Positions 19,348-29,321 of a stretch of DNA of 64,000 nt are shown one piece after another. The position numbers were made by a program, and so were the translations under genes. The first letter of the stretch is position 1. Every line of letters begins with the position of its first letter. Source of the stretch: Betaproteobacteria bacterium (GTDB lineage Bacteria > Pseudomonadota > Gammaproteobacteria > Burkholderiales > Burkholderiaceae_C). Below the pieces are notes generated by a model, which was not told where the DNA came from, searched no databases, and saw only the letters and a program-made list of their open reading frames with translations. The stretch covers positions 62,001-126,000 of the forward strand of contig CANGHH010000001.1 in assembly GCA_947453725.1 (NCBI GenBank), in the 5' to 3' direction.

Positions 19348-20985
19348 ATGGAACGTCGTTCATTTCTGAATCTCGGCAGCCTGGCCCTGGGCCCGATGCT
19401 GGTGCCCGTCTGCGGGCGCGCGGTGGCGGCCGAAGAACTGCTCAGCCCGATGGCCGTGAAGTTCAAGAAGATGCTGGCCGACACCGCGATGGGCGCCGCC
19501 ACCAGCGCCGGCGCCAGTTATTGCGATGTGCGCGTCGGGCGCTACCTGAACCAGTTCATCACCACGCGCGACCTCAACGTCGAGAACGTCGTCAACACCG
19601 AATCGGCCGGCGTCGGCGTTCGCGTGCTGGCTGGCGGCGCCTACGGCTTCGCGGCGACCAACGACATGACCGCCGACGGCGTGGCCGGCGCTGCCCGCCA
19701 GGCGGTGGCGATCGCCAAGGCGAATGCCAAGTTGCAGGGCGAGGCGGTGCGCCTGGCCCCGGTGAAGGGCGTCGGCGAAGTCAGCTGGGCGACGCCGCTG
19801 AAGAAGGACTGGCGCAAGGTGCCGATCAAGGACAAGGCCGACCTGCTGATCGCCGCCAACAAGGCCGGTTTCGACGCCGGTGCCAACTTCATGCGCTCGG
19901 TGCTGTTCCAGGTCAACCAGCAGAAGTATTTCGCCTCGACCGACGGGTCCTACATCGACCAGGACATCCACCGCATCTGGATGCCGATCACGGCCACCGC
20001 GGTGGACAAGGCCACCAACAAGTTCCGCTCGCGCGACGGCCTGTCGACCCCGGTGGGCATGGGCTATGAATACTTCGACGGCCGGCCGGAGGACAAGATC
20101 AAGGCTGCTGGCGGCGTTGCCACGCTGTACAAGGCTTCCTACGACCCGATCGAGGACGCCCGCGCCGCCGGCCGCCACGCCAGGGAAAAGCTGACCGCCA
20201 AGTCGGTCGAGCCCGGCAAGTACGACCTGGTGCTGAGCCCCGAACACCTGTGGCTGACGATCCACGAGTCGGTCGGTCACCCGACCGAGCTCGACCGCGT
20301 GCTCGGCTACGAGGCGAATTACGCGGGTACCAGCTTCGCCACGCTGGACAAGTGGCAGAGCAAGAAATTCAAGTACGGCGCCGAGCGCGTCAACATCGTC
20401 GCCGACAAGACCATTCCCGGTTCGCTGGGAGCGGTCGGCTTCGACGACGAGGGCGTCAAGTGCAAGACCTGGGACATCGTCAAGGACGGCGTGCTGGTGA
20501 ACTACCAGGCCACACGCGACCAGGTTCACATGCTGGGCGAGGCTGAATCGCAAGGCTGTTCCTACGCCGACAGCTGGGCCAGCGTGCAGTTCCAGCGCAT
20601 GCCCAATGTGTCGCTGTCGGCCGGCAAGGCCGCACTGACGCCCGACGAGATGATCAAGGACGTCAAGAAGGGCATCTACATCATCGGCGCCGGCTCGTTC
20701 TCGATCGACCAGCAGCGCTACAACTTCCAGTTCGGCGGCCAGCTGTTCTTCGAGATCAAGGACGGCAAGCTCGGCGCGCAGCTGGAAGACGTGGCCTACC
20801 AGTCCAACACCACCGAGTTCTGGAACGCCTGCAGCGCCCTGTGCGACGCCAGCGACTGGCGCATGGGCGGCTCCTTCTTCGACGGCAAGGGCCAGCCCTC
20901 GCAGTCCAGCGCGGTCTCGCACGGCTCGCCCACGGCGCGCTTCAACGGGGTCAACGTGATCAACACCGCCCGCAAGATCGCCTGA
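19348..20985 (+). CDS. Tat-exported TldD-type metalloprotease homologue (copy 1)
   Basis: A 545-residue TldD/PmbA family protein of the catalytic TldD type. The N terminus ERRSFLNL, a hydrophobic stretch and AVAA at about 25-28 form a twin-arginine signal, unlike cytoplasmic E. coli TldD. The zinc-binding HExxxH box is intact as HESVGH at residues 306-311. E. coli TldD works only with its non-catalytic partner PmbA/TldE, degrading unfolded peptides and processing microcin B17 and CcdA. Three PmbA-type genes follow; the first is 14 bases downstream. A GGAG site supports the ATG. Copy 2 at 23749 has the same length and motif positions. Substrate unknown; the periplasmic location is inferred from the signal. 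Confidence 0.85.
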   Translation: MERRSFLNLGSLALGPMLVPVCGRAVAAEELLSPMAVKFKKMLADTAMGAATSAGASYCDVRVGRYLNQFITTRDLNVENVVNTESAGVGVRVLAGGAYGFAATNDMTADGVAGAARQAVAIAKANAKLQGEAVRLAPVKGVGEVSWATPLKKDWRKVPIKDKADLLIAANKAGFDAGANFMRSVLFQVNQQKYFASTDGSYIDQDIHRIWMPITATAVDKATNKFRSRDGLSTPVGMGYEYFDGRPEDKIKAAGGVATLYKASYDPIEDARAAGRHAREKLTAKSVEPGKYDLVLSPEHLWLTIHESVGHPTELDRVLGYEANYAGTSFATLDKWQSKKFKYGAERVNIVADKTIPGSLGAVGFDDEGVKCKTWDIVKDGVLVNYQATRDQVHMLGEAESQGCSYADSWASVQFQRMPNVSLSAGKAALTPDEMIKDVKKGIYIIGAGSFSIDQQRYNFQFGGQLFFEIKDGKLGAQLEDVAYQSNTTEFWNACSALCDASDWRMGGSFFDGKGQPSQSSAVSHGSPTARFNGVNVINTARKIA

Positions 20986-20999
20986 GCCCGGGGCCGCGC

Positions 21000-22337
21000 A
21001 TGAAGCTGCTCAGCCCCGACGAAACCAGGCGCCTGTGCGACAAGCTGATGGCGCTGAGCCAGGCCGACGAATGCACGGTCAACCTCAACGGCAGCCGCAC
21101 CGGCAACATCCGCTACGCACGCAACAGCGTGTCGACCGCCGGGCTGGTCGAGGACACCCAGCTGGTCGTCGCCGTGGCCTTCGGGCGCCAGCAGGGCGTG
21201 GCCACCACCAACGAACTGGACGACGCCTCGCTGGCCCGCGTCGTGCGTCAGGCCGAAGCGCTGGCCCGGCTGGCCCCCGACAACCCCGAGTTCATGCCCG
21301 CGGTCGGCAAGCAGGCCTACAAGGCCACCCCCACCTTCAGCCCGGCCACCGCCGCGGTCGACGCCGATTTCCGCGCCCGCGCGGCGGCCTACAGCATCGA
21401 GGCCTGCCGCAAGCGTGGCCTGGTGGCGGCCGGTTTCTTCACCGACAGCACCGGCTACGCGACGGTGGCCAATTCCCGGGGCGTCTTCGGCCACCAGGCC
21501 AGCACCTCGCTGGACTTCACCTGCACCGTGCGCACCGAAGACGGCCGCGGCTCGGGGTGGGTCAAGCGCTCGGATTTCGACGCTGCCCGCTTCGATGCCC
21601 GCGAGGCCTCGGACGTGGCGATCGACAAGGCGCTGCGCTCGGTCGAGGCCAAGGCCATCGAGCCGGGCCGCTACACGGTGATCCTGGAACCGGCGGCCAC
21701 CTCCGACATCGTCGGCACCATGCTGGCCGGTTTCGACGCCCGCCAGGCCGACGAGGGCCGCAGCTTCCTCAGCCGACGAGGCGGCGGCAACCGACAGGGC
21801 GAAAAGCTCTTCGACGAGCAGGTGAACATCTGGGCCGACCCCTGGAACCCGGACGTCGGCGTGCTGCCCTGGGACGGCGACACGATGCTGGCGCGCGAGC
21901 GCACCGAGGTCATCAAGGACGGCCGCGTCAACACGCTGGACTACTCGCTGTACTGGGCCAAGAAGCAGGGCCTGCGCCCCACCGCCCGACACGGCAACAT
22001 GGTGATGGCCGGCACCAAGCAGACGACGGCCGAACTGATCGCCGGCACCAAGAAGGGCGTGCTCGTCACGCGCACCTGGTACATCCGCGAAGTCGACCCG
22101 CAGTCGCTGCTGCTGACCGGGCTGACCCGCGACGGCACCTTCTACATCGAGAACGGCAAGATCCTCTACCCGATCAAGAACTTCCGATTCAACGAAAGCC
22201 CGGTGACGATGCTCAACAACATCGAAGCCATCGGCCAACCGGCGGTCATTGCCGGCGACGAAGTGCCCTACCAGATGCTGATCCCGCCGATGAAGGTGCG
22301 CGATTTCAACTTCACCAGCCTGTCCGACGCCGTTTGA
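21000..22337 (+). CDS. PmbA/TldE-type protein (copy 1)
   Basis: A 445-residue TldD/PmbA family member that lacks the HExxxH box, so it is expected to be the non-catalytic partner of a TldD. The N-terminal ADECTVNLNGSRTGNIRYA and NSVSTAGLVEDTQ match the family N-terminal domain, and TEDGRGSGW and KNFRFNESPVTMLNNIE the C-terminal domain. There is no signal peptide, although the neighbouring TldD has a Tat signal. It is 14 bases after TldD copy 1 and 15 before PmbA copy 2. The ATG lacks a good ribosome-binding site (GGGGCCGC precedes it), so it may depend on coupling. Confidence 0.85.
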   Translation: MKLLSPDETRRLCDKLMALSQADECTVNLNGSRTGNIRYARNSVSTAGLVEDTQLVVAVAFGRQQGVATTNELDDASLARVVRQAEALARLAPDNPEFMPAVGKQAYKATPTFSPATAAVDADFRARAAAYSIEACRKRGLVAAGFFTDSTGYATVANSRGVFGHQASTSLDFTCTVRTEDGRGSGWVKRSDFDAARFDAREASDVAIDKALRSVEAKAIEPGRYTVILEPAATSDIVGTMLAGFDARQADEGRSFLSRRGGGNRQGEKLFDEQVNIWADPWNPDVGVLPWDGDTMLARERTEVIKDGRVNTLDYSLYWAKKQGLRPTARHGNMVMAGTKQTTAELIAGTKKGVLVTRTWYIREVDPQSLLLTGLTRDGTFYIENGKILYPIKNFRFNESPVTMLNNIEAIGQPAVIAGDEVPYQMLIPPMKVRDFNFTSLSDAV

Positions 22338-22352
22338 TCGAACCGCAAAGCC

Positions 22353-23690
22353 ATGAAATTCCTGAACTCTGAAGAAGCCCGTCGCATCTGCGACAAGGTG
22401 CTGGCCCTGTCCAGGGCCGACGAATGCACCATCAGCCTGAGCGGCAGCCGCGACGGCAACATCCGCTATGCGCGCAACAGCGTGTCGACCGCTGGCCTGG
22501 TCGAAAACACCCAGCTGGCGGTGTCGGTGGCCTTCGGCAAGAAGCAGGGCACGGCGGTCATCAACGAACTCGACGACGCCTCGCTGGAGAAGCTGGTCCG
22601 CCGCGCCGAAGACGTCGCGCGGCTGGCGCCCGACAACCCCGAATTCATGCCCACGGCGGGCAAGCAGGTCTTCAAGGCCTCACCCACCTTCAGCCCCAGC
22701 ACGGCGGCCATCGACCCCGAGTTCCGCGCCCAGGTGGCGGCCTACAGCATCGAGGCCTGCCGCAAGAAGGGCCTGACCGCCGCCGGTTTCTTCAGCGACA
22801 GCCTGGGCTACAGCGCCATCGCCAATTCGAACGGCGTCTTCGGCCACCAGGCCAGCACCTCGCTGGACCTCACCGTCACCGTGCGCACCGAAGATGGCCG
22901 CGGTTCGGGCTGGGTCAAGCGTTCGGCCAACGACGCCGCGCGCCTCGACGCCCGCGAGGCCTCGGACGTGGCCATCGAGAAGGCGCTGCGCTCGGTCGAA
23001 GCCAAGGCCATCGAGCCGGGCCGCTACACCGTGATCCTGGAACCGGCGGCGACCTCGGAACTGGTTGGCCGGATGCTCGGCGGCTTCAACGCACGCCAGG
23101 CCGACGAAGGCCGCAGCTTCCTCAGCAAGAAGGGCGGCGGCAACCGCCTGGGCGAAAAGCTGTTCGACGAGCAGGTCAACGTCTGGTCCGACCCCTGGGA
23201 CAAGGATGTGGGCGTGCTGCCCTGGGACGGGCGCAGCATGCTGGGCCGTGAGCGCACCGACGTCATCAAGGCCGGCCGGGTCAACGCGCTGGAGTATTCG
23301 CCGTACTGGGCGAAGAAGCAGGGTGCCCGGGCGGTTGGCGGCCCCGGCAACATGATCATGGGCGGCGGCGACAAGTCGCTGGCCGAGCTGATCGCCAACA
23401 CCAAGAAGGGCGTGCTGGTCACGCGCACCTGGTACATCCGCCTGGTCGACCCGCAATCGGTGCTGCTGACCGGCCTGACGCGCGACGGCACCTTCTACAT
23501 CGAGAACGGCAAGATCGCCTACCCGGTAAAGAACTTCCGCTTCAACGAAAGTCCGGTGACGATGCTCAACAACATCGAAGAGATCGGCAAGCCGGTGATC
23601 ATTGCCGGCGACGAGGTGCCCTACCAGATGCTGATTCCGCCGATGAAGGTGCGCGACTTCAACTTCACCAGCCTGTCCGACGCCGTCTAG
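22353..23690 (+). CDS. PmbA/TldE-type protein (copy 2)
   Basis: A 445-residue protein very similar to copy 1 along its whole length, including identical stretches such as PYQMLIPPMKVRDFNFTSL near the C terminus. It clearly arose by tandem duplication. No HExxxH box and no signal peptide are present. Having two PmbA-type genes behind one TldD suggests different partners or a mixed assembly. A 58-base gap separates it from TldD copy 2, the longest gap between genes in this run. Confidence 0.85.
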   Translation: MKFLNSEEARRICDKVLALSRADECTISLSGSRDGNIRYARNSVSTAGLVENTQLAVSVAFGKKQGTAVINELDDASLEKLVRRAEDVARLAPDNPEFMPTAGKQVFKASPTFSPSTAAIDPEFRAQVAAYSIEACRKKGLTAAGFFSDSLGYSAIANSNGVFGHQASTSLDLTVTVRTEDGRGSGWVKRSANDAARLDAREASDVAIEKALRSVEAKAIEPGRYTVILEPAATSELVGRMLGGFNARQADEGRSFLSKKGGGNRLGEKLFDEQVNVWSDPWDKDVGVLPWDGRSMLGRERTDVIKAGRVNALEYSPYWAKKQGARAVGGPGNMIMGGGDKSLAELIANTKKGVLVTRTWYIRLVDPQSVLLTGLTRDGTFYIENGKIAYPVKNFRFNESPVTMLNNIEEIGKPVIIAGDEVPYQMLIPPMKVRDFNFTSLSDAV

Positions 23691-23748
23691 CGCGTTCGCA
23701 ACGCCGTCAGCCGCGCGCCCCCGGCGGCACCTTTTCCGAGACGAGACC

Positions 23749-25386
23749 ATGGAACGACGTCGCCTCCTCAAGCTGTCCGGCATCGCCGGCGGCACGCTGC
23801 TGGTGCCGGTCTTCGGGCACGCCATCGCGGCCGAAGCGCTGGTGCAGCCGGCCGACCGCGCCGGGCGCAAGCGGCTGGCCGACACCGCGCTGAACGCCGC
23901 CACCGCAGCCGGCGCCAGCTACTGCGACGTGCGCATCGGCCGCTACCTGAACCAGTTCATCACGACGCGCGACACGCGGGTCGAGGACACCGTCAACACC
24001 GAATCGCTGGGCGTCGGCGTGCGCGTCATCGCGCTGGGCGCCTACGGCTTCGCGTCGACCAACGACCTGACGCCCGACGCCGTGGCCGCTGCCGCGCGGC
24101 AGGCGGTGGCCATCGCCAAGGCCAACGCGCGGCTGCAGACCGAGCCGCTGCGGCTGGCGCCCGTGAAGGGCGTCGGCGAGGTGCAGTGGGCCACGCCCAT
24201 GACGAAAGACTGGCGCACGGTGCCCTTGAAGGACAAGGCCGAGATGCTGATCGCGGCCAACCGCGCCGGGCTCGAGGCCGGCGCGGCCTTCATGCAGTCG
24301 CGGCTGTTCCAGGTCAACCAGCAGAAGTATTTCGCCTCGACCGATGGCTCCTACATCGACCAGGACATCCACCGCCTGTGGGCGCCGCTGACCGCCACCG
24401 CGGTGGACAAGGCCAGCAACCGCTTCCGCAGCCGCGACAGCCTGGCTTCGCCGGTCGGCATGGGCTACGAGTTCTTCGACGCCAGGCCGGCCGACAAGCT
24501 GCAGGCCGCCGGCGGCGTGACCACGCTCTACGGTGCGTCCTGCGACCTGGTCGAGGAAGCCCGCGCCTGCGGCCGCCAGGCCAGGGAAAAGCTGGGCGCC
24601 AAGTCGGTGGAGCCGGGCAAGTACGACCTGGTGCTGAGCCCCGACCACCTGTTCCTGACGATCCACGAATCGGTCGGCCACACCACCGAACTCGACCGCG
24701 TGCTGGGCTACGAGGCCAATTACGCGGGCACCAGTTTCGCGACGCTCGACAAGTGGCGCAGCAAGAACTTCGCCTTCGGTGCCGAGCGCGTCAACTTCTT
24801 CGCCGACAAGACCACGCCGGGCTCGCTGGGCGCGGCCGGCTTCGATGACGAAGGCGTGGCCTGCAAGCGCTGGGACCTGGTCAGGAACGGCGTGCTGGTC
24901 AACTACCAGGCCACGCGCGACCAGGCCCACCTGATCGACGAGCCGGCGTCGCACGGCTGCTCCTACGCCGACAGCTGGTCCAGCGTGCAATTCCAGCGCA
25001 TGCCGAATGTTTCGCTGGCCGCCGGCAAGGCCCTGCTGACGCCCGACGAGATGGTCAAGGACGTCAAGAAGGGCATCTACATCCTGGGCCGCGGCAGCTA
25101 CAGCATCGACCAGCAACGCTACAACTTCCAGTTCGGCGGCCAGCTGTTCTACGAGATCCGCAACGGCCAGATCACCGGTCCGCTGGAAGACGTCGCCTAC
25201 CAGGCCAACACCCAGGAATTCTGGAACGCCTGCAGCGCCATCTGCGACCAGCGCGACTGGCGCATGGGCGGTTCCTTCTTCGATGGCAAGGGCCAGCCCA
25301 GCCAGGTCAGCGCGGTGTCGCACGGCTCGGCCACCACGCGCTTCAACGGCATCAACGTCATCAACACCGCGCGCAAGATCGCTTGA
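23749..25386 (+). CDS. Tat-exported TldD-type metalloprotease homologue (copy 2)
   Basis: A 545-residue paralogue of copy 1, collinear without visible gaps. The Tat-type N terminus is ERRRLLKLSG followed by a hydrophobic stretch and AIAA; HESVGH is again at residues 306-311. The two copies are most alike in the catalytic half and the C terminus (RMGGSFFDGKGQPSQ in both) and differ most in the signal and in surface positions. It has its own GAGACC leader and the third PmbA-type gene 14 bases later, so genes 23749-26729 repeat the pair at 19348-22337. Confidence 0.85.
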   Translation: MERRRLLKLSGIAGGTLLVPVFGHAIAAEALVQPADRAGRKRLADTALNAATAAGASYCDVRIGRYLNQFITTRDTRVEDTVNTESLGVGVRVIALGAYGFASTNDLTPDAVAAAARQAVAIAKANARLQTEPLRLAPVKGVGEVQWATPMTKDWRTVPLKDKAEMLIAANRAGLEAGAAFMQSRLFQVNQQKYFASTDGSYIDQDIHRLWAPLTATAVDKASNRFRSRDSLASPVGMGYEFFDARPADKLQAAGGVTTLYGASCDLVEEARACGRQAREKLGAKSVEPGKYDLVLSPDHLFLTIHESVGHTTELDRVLGYEANYAGTSFATLDKWRSKNFAFGAERVNFFADKTTPGSLGAAGFDDEGVACKRWDLVRNGVLVNYQATRDQAHLIDEPASHGCSYADSWSSVQFQRMPNVSLAAGKALLTPDEMVKDVKKGIYILGRGSYSIDQQRYNFQFGGQLFYEIRNGQITGPLEDVAYQANTQEFWNACSAICDQRDWRMGGSFFDGKGQPSQVSAVSHGSATTRFNGINVINTARKIA

Positions 25387-25400
25387 ACCGGGGCCGCACC

Positions 25401-26729
25401 GTGAAACCCATCGACGAAGAAACCGCCCAGCGCATCTGCGCCAAGGCCATCGGCTTTTCCAAGGCCGACGAGTGTCGCGTGACGCTGCAAGGCAGTCGCA
25501 CCGGCAACATCCGCTACGCGCAGAACAGCGTGTCCACGGCGGGCCTGAACGAGGACACGCAGATCGCGGTCAGCGTGGCCTTCGGCAAGCGCCAGGGCAC
25601 GGCCACGCTGAACGAGTTCGACGACGCGTCGCTGGAAAAGCTGGTGCGCCGCGCCGAAGACGTGGCGCGGCTGGCGCCCGAGAACCCGGAATTCATGCCG
25701 GCCGTCGGCAAGCAGGCTTTCAAGGCTTCCGCCACCTACGCCAAGGCCACGGCCGCGATCGACCCCGAGTACCGCGCCGAAGTGGCCGCCGCCAGCATCA
25801 GCGTCAGCCGCAAGAAGGGCCTGCAGGCGGCCGGCTTCTTCGTCGACACCACCGGCTTCGAGGCGGTGGCTAATTCCAATGGCGTCTTCGGCTTTCAGAC
25901 CCACACCGATCTGAACTTCACCGTCACCACCCGCACCGAAGACGGCCGCGGTTCGGGCTGGGTCACGCGCAACGGCAATGACGCGGCGCGCTTCGACGCG
26001 CGCGAGGCCTCGGCGGTGGCCATCGAGAAGGCGCTGCGTTCGGTCGACGCCAAGGCCATCGAGCCCGGCCGCTACACCGTCATCCTGGAGCCGGCGGCTT
26101 CGGCCGACATCCTGAGCTTCATGTTCCGCGCCTTCGACGCGCGCCAGGCCGACGAGGGCCGCAGCTTCCTCAGCAAGAAGGGCGGCGGCAACCGGCTGGG
26201 CGAGAAGCTGTTCGACGAGCAGGTCAGCCTGCGGACCGACCCCTGGGACAAGGACGCACCGGTGCGGCCCTGGGACAGCGACACCATGCTGGCCCGCGAG
26301 CGCCGCGACCTGATCCAGGCCGGCAAGGTCGCTTCGCTGGACTATTCGGCTTTCTGGGCGCGCAAGCAGGGCGTTGCGGCTTGCGGCCGGCCGGGCAATG
26401 TGATCATGGCCGGCGGCAGCAAGTCGCTGGCCGAACTGATCGCCAGCACCAAGAAGGGCGTGCTGGTCACCCGCACCTGGTACATCCGTTCGGTCGATCC
26501 GCAGTCGCTGCTGGTCACCGGCCTGACGCGCGACGGCACCTTCTACATCGAGAACGGCAAGATCGCGTATCCGGTGAAGAACTTCCGCTTCAACGAAAGC
26601 CCGGTGACCATGCTGAACAACATCGACGAACTGGGGCAGACGCAGGTGCTGGGCGAGAACCGCCGCGTGGTGGTGCCGGCGATGAAGTTGCGCGACTTCA
26701 ACTTCACCAGCCTGTCGGACGCGGTTTAG
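25401..26729 (+). CDS. PmbA/TldE-type protein (copy 3)
   Basis: A 442-residue PmbA/TldE-type protein paired with TldD copy 2. GTG 25401 was chosen because it aligns with the starts of copies 1 and 2; a TTG at 25383 would add six residues. The stretch before it (GGGGCCGC) is nearly the same as that before copy 1, evidence that the pair was duplicated with its spacer. It has lost a few residues near the C terminus (the segment matching PYQMLIPPMK is shortened) but keeps LRDFNFTSLSDAV. No HExxxH box, no signal peptide. DUF4159 follows after 21 bases. Confidence 0.85.
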   Translation: MKPIDEETAQRICAKAIGFSKADECRVTLQGSRTGNIRYAQNSVSTAGLNEDTQIAVSVAFGKRQGTATLNEFDDASLEKLVRRAEDVARLAPENPEFMPAVGKQAFKASATYAKATAAIDPEYRAEVAAASISVSRKKGLQAAGFFVDTTGFEAVANSNGVFGFQTHTDLNFTVTTRTEDGRGSGWVTRNGNDAARFDAREASAVAIEKALRSVDAKAIEPGRYTVILEPAASADILSFMFRAFDARQADEGRSFLSKKGGGNRLGEKLFDEQVSLRTDPWDKDAPVRPWDSDTMLARERRDLIQAGKVASLDYSAFWARKQGVAACGRPGNVIMAGGSKSLAELIASTKKGVLVTRTWYIRSVDPQSLLVTGLTRDGTFYIENGKIAYPVKNFRFNESPVTMLNNIDELGQTQVLGENRRVVVPAMKLRDFNFTSLSDAV

Positions 26730-26750
26730 GCGGTCTGGGGCGAAAACGGC

Positions 26751-27380
26751 GTGGCGACGACTTCGGGCTTCGATTTCTACTTCACGCGCCTGGTCTACGA
26801 CTCGGGCGACTGGGACGTGGACATCCGCATGCCGAGCAATGTGCTGAACTCGCTGGTCGAGTACACGACGCTGCGCGTCGACCCGGTCGAACGCGTCGTG
26901 CCGCTGGCCGACCCGAAGATGCTGGAAGCGCCGTTCTGCTACCTGGCCGGCCACAAGCTGGTGCAGTTTTCGCCGGCCGAGCGCAGGAACTTCGAGCGCT
27001 ACGTGAAGGGCGGCGGTTTCGTCTTCGTCGACGACTGCAACCACGACATCGACGGCCTGTTTGCCAAGTCCTTCGAGGCCGAAGTGGCGCGCATCTTCGG
27101 CCCGAAAGCGCTGCACAAGATCCCGAACCAGCACCCGGTCTACTCCAGCTTCTTCAAGTTCGACGGCCCGCCGAACACCGGCGTCGAACTGAATGGCTGG
27201 GGCGACGACCTGGTGCACGATTACCTGAAGGCGGTCGAGATCAACGGCCGCGTCCGTCTGCTCTACAGCAACAAGGACTACGGCTGCGAGTGGGACTACG
27301 ACTTCCGCAACAAGCGCTGGCTGGTCATCGACAACACGCGCTTCGCCGTCAACATCATTCAATACGCGCTGGGCGCGTGA
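26751..27380 (+). CDS. DUF4159 protein
   Basis: A 209-residue protein matching DUF4159: an N-terminal FTRLVYDSGDWDVD, a middle LEAPFCYLAGHKLVQFSPAE and GGGFVFVDDCNHDI, and a C-terminal WLVIDNTRFAVNIIQYALG. The fold resembles class I glutamine-amidotransferase-like domains, but I see no catalytic Cys in the expected place; function unknown. Elsewhere this domain is often fused to BatA-type membrane regions; here it is free and without membrane helices or signal. The start is GTG. It links the TldD/PmbA genes to the MoxR genes. Confidence 0.8.
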   Translation: MATTSGFDFYFTRLVYDSGDWDVDIRMPSNVLNSLVEYTTLRVDPVERVVPLADPKMLEAPFCYLAGHKLVQFSPAERRNFERYVKGGGFVFVDDCNHDIDGLFAKSFEAEVARIFGPKALHKIPNQHPVYSSFFKFDGPPNTGVELNGWGDDLVHDYLKAVEINGRVRLLYSNKDYGCEWDYDFRNKRWLVIDNTRFAVNIIQYALGA

Positions 27381-27408
27381 TCCTCGAGCATGAACCTGGA
27401 GCAGGACC

Positions 27409-28413
<1,005 letters not shown>

Positions 28414-28427
28414 CGGATTACTCGGCG

Positions 28428-29321
28428 ATGTTGGCCACGTCCGCCATCCGGGCGCAAACCGCAGACCTGGACCTCGTCATCCGCCACGTGCTGGCGGGGC
28501 TGGGCCATGGCCTGCACGCCGGCCGTGAACGCGGTGCCGGCGTCGAGTTCAGCGAGTACCGCGCCTACGCGCCGGGTGACGAATGGCGCCGCGTCGACTG
28601 GAAGCTGCTGGCCCGCGCCGACCGCTACTACGTGCGCGAGGCCGAGCGCGACAGCCATGTCGCGGTCTGGCTGCTGCTCGACGCCAGCGCCTCGATGGCC
28701 GAGCCCAGCCGCCGCCTGGCCGGCCTCGACAAGCTGGGTTTCGCGCGCACCGTGCTGGCCTGCATCGCGGCCATCGCGCAGCGCCAGGGCGACGCCTTCG
28801 GGCTCGTCGTGGCGGGCGGCGACCGCATGCTCTTCACGCCGGCGTCGCGCGGGCCGCGCCAGATGCACCGCGTGCTGGCGCAACTGCAGCGCGCGCAGGC
28901 CGGCGGCGGTCTGCCCGACGCCAGCGCCGTGCGCAGCAGCCTGCACTTCGCGCGCGCGCCCAGCCTGGTCTTTGCGGTCAGCGACGGCCTCGAATGGCCG
29001 TCGCCGCTGTCCGACGCCCTGCTGCGCCTGCGCGCCCTGCAGCACGACGTGCGCCTGCTGGTCCTGCAGACCGAGGCCGAAGCCGAAGGCCGCTTCGCCA
29101 CCGGCACTGGCTACCGCGACCCCGAAGCGGTGGACGCCCCCGTCGGCCTGCGCCGCTATGACGCCGCCGCGCGTGGTGCCTATCTCGCCGCGCGCCAGGC
29201 GCATTTCGACAGCCTCGCCACGGCCTGCCGGCAGCGCGATGTACCGCTGCTGATGGCCTCGATCGAAGACGCCGTCGGGCCGGTGCTGCGCAGCTGGCTG
29301 CAGCGGGCAGGGCGCCGGTGA
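28428..29321 (+). CDS. DUF58 protein (MoxR partner)
   Basis: A 297-residue DUF58 protein. The family motif lies at about residues 33-65: GRERGAGVEFSEYRAYAPGD, then RRVDWKLLAR. It is followed by WLLLDASASM (81-90), the start of a von Willebrand A-like fold with a DxSxS metal site. DUF58 genes almost always accompany moxR. There are no membrane helices. Its stop overlaps the next gene's GTG by four bases. Confidence 0.9.
   Translation: MLATSAIRAQTADLDLVIRHVLAGLGHGLHAGRERGAGVEFSEYRAYAPGDEWRRVDWKLLARADRYYVREAERDSHVAVWLLLDASASMAEPSRRLAGLDKLGFARTVLACIAAIAQRQGDAFGLVVAGGDRMLFTPASRGPRQMHRVLAQLQRAQAGGGLPDASAVRSSLHFARAPSLVFAVSDGLEWPSPLSDALLRLRALQHDVRLLVLQTEAEAEGRFATGTGYRDPEAVDAPVGLRRYDAAARGAYLAARQAHFDSLATACRQRDVPLLMASIEDAVGPVLRSWLQRAGRR

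Noticed and set aside
19348-19440. Lipoprotein signal in TldD copy 1 (Cys after VPV).
   Set aside because: Pro at the position before the last residue does not fit a lipobox, and copy 2 has Phe in place of the Cys; a Tat signal explains both.
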